Of a DNA stretch of 64,000 bases, positions 56,201 to 64,000 are shown piece after piece. How positions within the stretch are numbered: the first letter of the stretch is position 1; every line of letters starts with the position of its first letter. The DNA comes from Triatoma infestans (taxonomy: Eukaryota; Arthropoda; Insecta; Hemiptera; Reduviidae). Below the pieces are notes generated by a model. That model saw nothing but the letters and a program-made list of their open reading frames with translations, did not search any database and had not been told where the DNA came from. The position numbers were made by a program, and so were the translations under genes. The stretch lies in the NCBI GenBank assembly GCA_011037195.1, contig JAAEAF010002361.1, positions 1 through 64,000 of the forward strand. The letters are read 5' to 3'.

Positions 56201-57829
56201 GGCATGGTCACTACTCCATATCAATGCTTTTAGGAGGTAGTTATCCACTAATCAGATAATGATAAAGAACAAAGTAAAGTAATAAGTGGCAGCAATTACA
56301 ATAGTAACAGATTAATAATTAAATAAGGGATAGTGATGCACTATCTAAAACACAGACTGCAGGTGTCATTAATACGGAGCAGTGTGTACAAAAACAAAAA
56401 TATACATTCATTAATATTAATATTTGATTGTAGTTATGGCAGATAAAGAAACACACAGCATAAATAAAGAAATAAAATACTCTTTTTTATTGTAAGTCTA
56501 TATATAAGGATAGAGAGACTGAAGTCTAGAATTCCAGGCCTTTCTAGCGAAATTTTGAAGTGGATGATAGGATAGATGAGATGTTGGACCGTCTATCTGG
56601 AATCACCAGAGCTTCCCATATACTTAATGCAAAGCCACTTAGGTTTTGTATATTAGATATAAAGATGGAAGAGATCTTCCCGCATACCAGATGAACATGG
56701 TGTATTCAGGTACTAATCAAAACATAGGCCACTATCCAAACATAGTAGCTCCTCTTTTAATCAAACAGCCATTTTGAAATCCTCATCTACAGCTGAACTA
56801 TTTAACAAAGGCGGTCCCCTTTACATTTATTAAAGACATTATAGAAGGAAACTTTTTTATATTAAACCAGATATACAGAACTCCCATATTAGTGCAACAA
56901 ATCAACCTTTGTGAAAACTTAAAGAAAAATTCGCTATGCTGTCGCGACATTACTACAATTTATTGGTTTGTGAGTTTGAAACATAACTGAAAGTGATATA
57001 ATTTCTTGCAATCTATTTCTTACTTAATAAACAGAAAATCTACTTCCTCAGCAAAAGAGGATAACCAAAATTATAAACAAATTTAGTTTAAAAAAAGGGT
57101 GTTTAGTTACTGGCAAATATTCCCTTCATTGCAGATATAATTGATGCTATTTTTAAAATTTAAAATTATTCATACGTATATTCTGTAGGTAATGTCTTTT
57201 AGAAAATTTGACGAGACTTCTAATTTGTTAAGAGAAGTGTGACACTAATTAGAAATATCGAAATAAAATTATTTATTTATTAATATTATTAATTCTTTTT
57301 GTTAATTAAAATATTATTAGGGTAACTGGGAAGAATAGTTTAATTTTTACCTGGTTTTGAGAATTTACTAAAGAAGCATTTTCTTCCATCGTGCCATAAC
57401 TACTAATATCTTCACTTTTCAGGCGTTCTCCTAATAAAATAAAAATTACGTTATCTATCTTGCTAAACAAGGATTCAATTAAATAAAAACACTTTATAAA
57501 ACTATATCCCAAAGAAGATACTCACTCTCTGTTTGATGTTGTCTATTCATCATTGCAACGACTACGTCAACAAAATATATTAATAGATATCCAAGACAAA
57601 ATATAACTTCTGACCATTCCGATAAATCTTTTCTAATATCTGGTAATATATGTATAATGGAAGTGGCAAACAAAACACCACCTCCAAAGCTTAGGACAGA
57701 AGAAAGTGCTACTGAATTTCTATACTTTGTACCTAAACCTAAAATATTAGGAAGCACACCAAAAAAATAAGAACCGAATGATATTAAGGCAATTGCAATT
57801 AACTTTAAGTCTGAAACTGAATAATACAT
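53236..57829 (-). CDS. ZIP-family zinc transporter, ZIP1-3-like, five exons
   Basis: Exons in transcript order: 57829-57526, 57430-57351, 53891-53772, 53679-53470, 53388-53236 (stop TGA). They join in frame to 288 residues, a normal length for the ZIP1-3 (SLC39A1-3) group. It starts MYYSVSDLKLIAIALISF (TM1), then FGGGVLFATSIIHILPD (TM2 end) and LGYLLIYFVDVVVAM (TM3). A short cytosolic loop with SEDISSYGTMEEN lacks the usual histidine cluster. Then FAFSVHSLLEGLVIGVE (TM4, metal site HxxxEG), VLLLLIAVCSHKLLVAF (TM5 with HK), two more helices, and GLAGGTLLYVVVTEIIPRER near the end. It should carry zinc or related divalent ions into the cytosol at the plasma membrane. The 3.5-kb second intron contains a Harbinger element and a mariner relic. 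The donor after exon 3 is GTTAGT. Confidence 0.9.
54224..55264 (+). mobile_element. PIF/Harbinger-type element (1041 bp) with TAA target duplication
   Basis: Inverted ends of about 60 bp: AGCCGGCTACACACCTAGCT on the left and a diverged match on the right, both with GCATACTTGAA(T/C)GGTATAC inside. TAA flanks at 54221-54223 and 55265-55267. Inside, plus strand, pieces of a MADF-domain protein: VNFWKGHRSIIEVFIHIYES and PCLWNVK near 54493, then, after a frame break, TKIRKERKKLEESQRSG and SLWYYNMFNFLEDQ to the stop at 55056. A MADF protein is the usual second gene of this superfamily; the transposase is absent. Confidence 0.75.
55498..55513. repeat. G16 homopolymer
   Basis: Sixteen G in a row at the left edge of the mariner relic; possible sequencing or assembly weak point. 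Confidence 0.9.
55514..56050 (+). pseudogene. mariner-type transposase pseudogene
   Basis: Broken frames give VRQYYADGLQRQILFTKKIF (first catalytic region, D lost), SIEKKLSIKM and a DWWGGSYRETTEIHVCEK stretch. Then VVKPLN, an FQQDSGPAHKATFIKEWL-like region (second D) at about 55910, and DWTSEIPDINLLHI in place of the third catalytic region. Stops in several places. In the ZIP gene's second intron. Confidence 0.65.
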
Positions 57830-60160
57830 TGTTATATATTATTTACAAACGAAAACAAGGTATTCTTTTTATTGGCCAACTGATAACAAAGAAAAAGGGG
57901 GTTATATTCCTAATACTAATATTAGTCAGAAAAATCTGACAAATAGCATTAACTAATAACGTGCTCAGTTTAAAGGCGGTCTCTATCAATATAGAAAAGA
58001 GTAAAACTTATTTTTATTTACTGTTTACACATTAAACAATGACACACATGTTATCGTTTCAGTTACAGGTGACAAAGATAAATGGTAGCATAAGTCAAGA
58101 AGATTATCTAGATTTAGGTATAGTGTATACCCAGTACTTCCAATATCAATTACTTATTAAGAGATAATAATCTAAGGTATCTTTTACACTTGAATGCATT
58201 TAAATAATATGATTTATTTTATATCATTTAATTTTGATAATGATTTTTTTTCGTTTATTTTTTTTTATAGCGGGAGCTGTTCATCTGGCATCGTACCAGC
58301 CGTTATCTATAAACTAATGGCGCATGGTAACGTGTTATCAGGTAAATTTCCAATTTTGTATTTTAAATAACATATGATGCTAAAGTGTGAACTATACTTA
58401 GATAAAAGCGAATTATCTTGAAGTTAAAAATTTCAGCTTAAAATAAAGAGTTCATTTTAGCGATAAACTACTTTGTATTTTACTAATTATTTCTTGCAAT
58501 ATATTTACTTAATTTTAAATAACACGTGTAATAGGCATTAGGTTTAGGTAATAATTTTATTATTTTGAGAATTATGGTCTATCCGGCTAATTATTTAGTT
58601 TAAACTCACTCAGGTTTCACGCTAGAGGAATACTTGTTGCATCAAGAACTCTCAGAGATTTATTAAAAGTAAATGTTTCCCTATCATTTATTTGATTTTT
58701 TTTTTTTTATTGAATATACATAGATGAATTCAATATATTATATAGTTTTCTCTCTGAATAAACAGTAAACACTCTATCTCCTACTTATTTATACAAAGTC
58801 AGAAGAAAAGCCCACGCTGTACCATATTCATTTTTATAAAAGTTTATTATAATTAATAAATGGGGCAAATACTTACTTTGTTGTGCACTTTTGACTGATG
58901 GAAAAAGAAGCAGAGTTTTGAAGATTCTATGGTTTTTTACGAACCTTCTGAAGCGGTTATTGTAGAGTGTGTTTTTCATATTTACCATCACCTCTAATAG
59001 AACAAAAAATAGCGCACATTTTACTTATTTTTTATTAATTATAATGGAAAATTATAGCTTGCAAGGTAAGAAAATTTTCATTCGTTTTTCTGGTAATAGC
59101 TTTTTGCAAATATTTTATATGAAGTAGTAAATTTGAAAAGTCTTATAATACATAAAAGAAGAAAATGTCTGGATTTGTTAAATTGGTGTATTAAATTCTT
59201 CACTCAAAATGATACCAAGCGTTCTTAAGAAGTTGATGTCCAGATGGCTTTAATATTTTCATATGTTTTTAAATTATTTTATTATTAAAGCGTTTATTAT
59301 TACCTCAAAGATGAAAACATGTGATTCAATTTGGTTTCAAACTCAATATTTTTAAGTGGGTCTAAATCTTGTGTTGCATTCATTTTACACACATCAAATC
59401 ATTAATATCTTTAATTGTAGTACAAAACTTGATGGATCAATTAATTATAAACCAATACAAATTTCAAAATGCTAATTTACTTGCAAACTAAGAATTTTCG
59501 ATTTTTGAGAGAAAATATCATTATTTGGGCTCGAAGTAGTAATCAGCCTTTTCAAACAACATTGCAAGCCAAGTATTAGTAGTTGAATTCATCATTATTG
59601 AACCATAGTGGTAGTTTTTCATGCATATACCGACTTCTTTTAAGTCGGTAATTGCTTTTGCCATACTAACATCACACATTGCTCAAATTCAAGATTTTCA
59701 GGTAAAATATTTAAAATGTCATGGTTTTTTAGTATTATAAAGTAAAACATACTAGTTCTCCATCACAGAATCAGTATTCTACTTGTAAACAAGGTTCTAC
59801 ATAGATTTCCTATGGAAATAAGGTTTTCCCAAGGTATGGGTCTTGGAGTCAATTTTCTTTAAAAAGTGGGCAGTTTAAATTTTTGGGTAGTTTACAGTTG
59901 TAGATATCGTTTGATTTAACACTTTCAAAAATATCTAATGCTTCTGTATATTTTTTTTCTTTCAGAAACTCGAATTTTGAGCTTTATATATTGAACTAAA
60001 CATAATAAGCTTTTCTGAAATGTTAGTAATTGAAGGTGAATATTGAAAAAAAAAATTCTGTAATTTTGTTAATAAGGCCTTTCCCTTTTAATAAAGTACA
60101 CATTTGCTCTACTCAAATGTGGCTTTCATTTAAAGTGAGGTACCATACTACATTGAAATA
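57830..60160. other. Divergent intergenic region between ZIP and GLD-2-like genes
   Basis: Should hold promoters and 5' UTRs of both genes. Two exon-like pieces on the plus strand have good splice borders: 58063-58117 (TTTCAG / GTATAG) and 58271-58341 (TTTTATAG / GTAAAT). The second is clearly more GC-rich than its flanks. They may be 5' UTR exons of the GLD-2-like gene. No CpG-rich stretch or clear core promoter was seen. Confidence 0.4.
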
Positions 60161-63100
60161 ATGTATAAATCAATGTATCCTTTGGTACACTTAACATCAC
60201 AAAATAATCCAAATGAAGGCAGACAGTTTATGAGCACTCCGGCGTTAGATTTTTATCATCTTGTAAATGGAGATATGCCTTATACACAAAGAAAAGAATT
60301 TCTTCTTCAAGCACATAGTGCCATTAATTTGGCAAATAATGGTAAACAACAGATGGTTCCTTCAACCGGTATCAGTAATGGCAAGACATTTTACAATACA
60401 TCAAACAAAAGGGAAAATTGGGCATCAAGTAGAGGTCACGGGAAACCTAAAAGGTCTGTAATTTTATTTATTTATATATATTTGTGAATGTAGCAAGTAT
60501 GTTTATTTCTAGCTTGGGAATATCAGATTTAAAACTTTTAAATTCTATATCCCTGACAACGTAATTGACGCACTGTTTTATTTAAAATAAACGAATGATA
60601 TTTTTATTTTTTTTATTGTAGATTACAACATGGACTGTCAGCTCCTTGTTTAACCAATGCGGCCACAGATGAATCAAGTGATAGTGGGCTTTCTAGGTCG
60701 CCTACTCCAAGCAGGAGAAGTAGTAATAACAGTTTTTTTAATACAAACAATTCCACAGAAAATACTGAAAAAGTGGCTGACGTAGAAAATACAAACAATA
60801 AGTGAGTTTTTTTTTCAGTTAGAAAAAAATTTTTTTTTCCTTCTTTTTTATTTTTTTAGTGTAAATTGTGGTAAGCTACGCAAATTTTAACGGGGGGGAC
60901 TCGCATCATCGAAAAAAAAAGAAGCCGTATTTCACACATAAACTTTTACAGTTCGTACAGGAAATACTAATCAGTCTCTTCTTTTATCAGTCTCTGGTAA
61001 CCTCAGTAGTGTTCTTTCCAAGAAATTGAAACCGTCGACTGAAGAGAAATTTAGAATTCCAAATTTGAAGAAAATAGGTTAACAGGGAAGTGCGATTTCA
61101 GAATAGGATTTTGAGTTTTTTGGAATTTTATCGAAAACGACTATAAAGATATCCTTTAAACTTAGAATATTAACTGCACAAATATAAAGCAGTCACTTTT
61201 ATTTGTAACATTTTTTTGAATAATTTGTTTTTTTAGGTAGTTCTGAGGAATCTGAGACGATAAAATTCAAATGTGTTTGTTCAGTATCATTGGTCTCTTA
61301 CAATGTGATCATTCTTTACCAGCCCCTGTTGGTAGGTTGACACTTGCCCCCCTACCATCGGTATAATTATGTTAGGATATATGAGCAAAATTTGAGTCAT
61401 TTTATATATAACTTTATTAAGAGTAATATGAGAAAGTCGTGTGAGCGTTTCATATCGATTTTTATTTTATCGACTGTGTATCTTCAGCAATTTTCAACGG
61501 TATTTGGTAATGTTGACTGCAGAAATTTAGCAGCTCTTTGTATGGGGCTGACGGCGAATGAGGAAGAAAAAAAGTACACTTGACTATTCATTGATAGCCA
61601 TGGACTACATAGAAATAATAAAAAAAAAGTATTGCGTTAGAGTAGAATGATTGAATTGGTAGAATGTTTACTTCTTGTTGTTTCCTTGAACACTTTCCTT
61701 GAGTCTAGCTAGCCTGCGAGTACATCTGTTGAAACTTACCCTGTCTGATTTCGTAGTGGTAAGGTAGGCGGATCTTGATCTCACAAGGTGGTGAGCTTGA
61801 ATAGTTTTTGGTAGGGAGAGCGTAATCTAAAGTGCGTCTCATGTAGCGCGAAGCGGATGACCGCAAGGGATATCTGTTGCATGCAGTTAATTGGGGAGTA
61901 GCGACCCCACGGGTTACCACTGCTCATTACTCCATGCACTTCATCGGAACAGTACATAGGGACGAACACAGTACACAAACTAGGGTTTCCCTCCCTAATT
62001 AATTGGCCTAAGCCAAGAGAGAAGGAAGGGATTAAGCTCGATGGTAGCGTGCTGGACTAGCAACGCGGAGTCCCGGGTTCGAATCCACCATGCTGCTGTT
62101 AGGTTTCTCTTCCTAGGAGCCTCTACAACTCACTGACCGGTGAAGGGCAGTCTTGTCTGGAGAGAATACTGCTTGGAGGCGCAATGCACTGAGAGGCTCC
62201 AGGGGCACAATAGATTTTTCGGGTCCTCTACAACAATCTACAACGTGAAACGGAACTAGTGATGGAGGCAGTTCTTTATCTCCTCTGAGTTGGTGGCCAG
62301 CTTATCGTAAAGAGGTGCGTTAGGCATTGTGCGCTATGTTAAGTGAAAATGATGTGGTTACAGGCAATTATTTAAATATTTTGAGAGGGAAGATTGTTCA
62401 CTACTAATTTTTTTCTCATAGGACTTAAAACTACTCAGGTTAAAAAAATTGAAATACTACAATACTTACGTCTCTTACAGCAGGAAGAGAAAAATAAAGA
62501 ATATATACTGATCAAGATATAATTTTATTTACATATATTTCTAATTTATATTGTATTTATATATTACAGGCGACTAAACGTTATAAATCAACAGTTGGTT
62601 TCTCAGAATAATAACAACAACAATAACAGTAACATTAACAATAACAATAGGCACCTTCAACGAAGGAATGATATTCAGATTTACCCTAAAAGAAGGGTGA
62701 ATTACGCTCGGAATAATCCTTTTAATTTCCGACTGCGCAGAATGAGCAGCCTGACGTTACAAATGGCAATGACGCCTTTTCCTCAAAGGTATTTGTAAAT
62801 TCATTTCAATTTTTAATTTTTTTTAAAATTTGTCCTTCAATTAGTAAAATTTTAATCATTATAATATTTGCATCTATTAGAATTTTTTTCACATTTAGTT
62901 TATTCGCTAACGGTTTCGTCTAAATTTTTCTCTAAATTTGTATTAAACTTTTTTTTAAAATGAAATTGATATTAATTTTGTTATACTATTACAATTGAAT
63001 TACAAATTCATGTTTTAGTGCAATGATCACTCCGTTTTGTACAGCGCCAGATCGTTTTCTATTGAGATCACATTTAATGCAAATTAAACACATACCTGAA

Positions 63101-63369
63101 GAACTTAGTGATGGAACAGTTTGGGAACAGGTTTGTAATACTATGCTATTTCACACAGGAATTAGATAAAAACAAAACAGAAAAAAAAAACCTATTTAAA
63201 CAACGAAAAAGTATTTAAAAGTTAAATCATTGTTCAAATGTTTTATCACTGTTAACTGCCTGTGTAGTTATCTCAATCAATATGGAAGAAAATAGTCATG
63301 AGTCAGCAGACTGAAGAAACCTATAAAAGGAAAATGGCACTCTGGAAATATCTCTATGTTACAATCAAA
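60161..63369 (+). CDS. GLD-2-like cytoplasmic poly(A) polymerase, N-terminal five exons (3' end outside window)
   Basis: Exons: 60161-60453, 60622-60801, 62570-62788, 63019-63130, 63268-63369, giving 302 residues in one frame. The first 200 residues are low-complexity: Ser-rich (SDSGLSRSPTPSRRSS) and Asn-rich (QNNNNNNNSNINNNN). The conserved part begins at the end: PDRFLLRSHLMQIKHIPEEL, then WEQLSQSIWKKIVMSQQTEE and TYKRKMALWKYLYVTIK. This resembles the helical lead-in to the catalytic domain of insect Gld2/Wispy proteins; the next exon should carry the GS motif and aspartates. The open sequence after 63483 does not fit that domain, so the exon lies beyond the window. The family extends poly(A) tails on cytoplasmic mRNAs with RNA-binding partners. 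Start chosen as the first ATG of the open exon, preceded by an in-frame TAA. Confidence 0.65.
60990..61470 (+). repeat. Degenerate repeat family A copy in GLD-2-like intron
   Basis: TTTATTTGTAACATTTTTTT in the middle and ATATGAGAAAGTCGTGTGAG then GTTTCATATCGATTTTTATT at the right match the family A end. The head is lost. Confidence 0.5.
61640..62020. other. Unassigned GC-richer block in GLD-2-like intron 2
   Basis: Composition differs from the AT-rich intron around it and is interrupted at the right by a SINE. Small open frames on the minus strand have no motif I recognise. Probably an old insertion. Confidence 0.3.
62025..62262 (+). mobile_element. tRNA-derived SINE, family 1
   Basis: GAAGGGATTAAGCTCGATGG head, GCGTGCTGGACTAGCAACGC, B box CCCGGGTTCGAATCCAC, body CTAGGAGCCTCTACAACTCA. 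Nearly full length, in the second visible intron of the GLD-2-like gene. Confidence 0.85.
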
Positions 63370-63570
63370 GTAAGAGAACGACTATTTTTTTTTTTGTATT
63401 TTGCTTTTAATTTGTATGTACATTACAGAGATGTATATTCTAAATTCTTCAATAGTCACATACACGAAGTTTTGTGTTTACAGAAATTGCGTTTTTACTA
63501 CATTCATGTCAGCAAACAGCTTTGTTATTACTCCATACAAGATGTGTCACACTCAATGGTTCTCGGCCTA

Positions 63571-64000
63571 TAAGTGTACGGGGGTGTGTAAATTAAGTAA
63601 TGAGACTGATTTTCTAGTGTTCGATCTGGCAACACTGGAGACGCGGCGCTTGCGTGGTAGGGCAAGTAAACATCTGATACACGTCCAGTGCAAATTTGAA
63701 AATGCTAGAGTTGTTGCACTGTCCGTAGTGACTTTTTTGTGAGCAAGGTTTTTTTCAGTGCGTTTTAAAAATGAGTGACATCAATTACGAGCAACGTTGT
63801 GCTATCAGGTTTTGCTTCAGACAAGGGCACAGTGCAACGGAAACGTTTGAAAAACTGTGCCAGGCCTATGGAGACAATGTTTTGTCGAGAGCACAGGTTT
63901 TTAGGTGGTTTAAGTCGTTTGCAGAAGGAAGGGAATCAATTGAAGACGAGCCTCGCACCGGAAGGCCTTCATCTTCAAGAACCGACGAAAATGTTGGCAG
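63571..64000 (+). mobile_element. mariner transposon, left part
   Basis: A TA precedes an end beginning about AGTGTACGGGGGTGTGTAAA at 63572. About 200 bp later a transposase starts and is open to the window edge. The right inverted end is outside. It probably sits in an intron of the GLD-2-like gene. Its lack of damage over the visible part suggests a recent arrival, unlike the Tc1 and mariner relics elsewhere in the window. Confidence 0.75.
63771..64000 (+). CDS. mariner transposase, N-terminal 76 residues (truncated by window)
   Basis: ATG at 63771 opens MSDINYEQRCAIRFCFRQGH, the first helix-turn-helix of mariner transposases. Then ETFEKLCQAYGDNVLSRAQV and FRWFKSFAEGRESIEDE, followed by PRTGRPSSSRTDENV, the linker to the second DNA-binding helix. 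This order and spacing fit the family closely. No stop or frameshift in 76 codons. The catalytic DDD domain would follow outside the window. Confidence 0.88.
   Translation, partial: MSDINYEQRCAIRFCFRQGHSATETFEKLCQAYGDNVLSRAQVFRWFKSFAEGRESIEDEPRTGRPSSSRTDENVG

Noticed and set aside
63483..63573. Open frame after an acceptor-like TTTACAG as the sixth GLD-2-like exon
   Set aside because: In the required phase it does not resemble the start of the nucleotidyltransferase domain and soon stops; the intron more likely continues through the mariner.

Overview
This is nuclear DNA of an arthropod, most likely an insect. Genes are split by GT-AG introns and the DNA is AT-rich with many decayed transposons. 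Two genes have the layout of arthropod ABCH half-transporters, and Bel/Pao, Gypsy, R1/Jockey-like, RTE-like, Tc1, mariner and PIF/Harbinger relics are all present. The order of insect cannot be fixed from this sequence. There are no operons, CRISPR arrays or bacterial signals.

Layout: (1) 1-1207, the 3' end of a Bel/Pao retrotransposon (pol C-terminus, purine tract, LTR). (2) 1285-15243, plus strand, the membrane half of an ABCH-type transporter in nine exons; its ATPase half lies to the left of the window. Its introns hold hairpins, SINEs, retroelement pieces and a solo LTR. (3) 15.3-31 kb, a transposon-filled interval dominated by a recent direct duplication (about 17318-20806 and 22138-27280) around a Gypsy fragment. 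(4) 31019-47182, plus strand, a second ABCH-type gene with 14 exons visible, including Walker A, Walker B and H-loop; its first coding exon was not found. (5) 47-53 kb, gene-poor, with a Gypsy gag/integrase relic. (6) 53236-57829, minus strand, a complete five-exon ZIP zinc transporter of 288 residues. (7) 60161-63369, plus strand, the N-terminal five exons of a probable GLD-2-type cytoplasmic poly(A) polymerase, running off the right edge. (8) 63571-64000, the start of a mariner whose transposase is open to the window edge, probably inside a GLD-2 intron.

The two ABCH genes are tandem paralogues. In the membrane domain five exon lengths are identical (178, 116, 89, 177, 87 bp) and intron phases match throughout, so they arose by gene duplication. 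ABCH proteins are half-transporters expected to dimerise at membranes; ZIP imports zinc; GLD-2 extends poly(A) tails in the cytoplasm. Nothing in the sequence links these three functions.

The most unusual signal is a set of interspersed repeats, often arranged as large hairpins, carrying a CTGANGA - short stem - GAAA core. The best copy (12960-13028) also has an 11-bp outer helix closing the structure, which fits a hammerhead-ribozyme-like RNA of the kind known from Penelope-like retroelements. It has one extra nucleotide next to the core, so its activity is uncertain.
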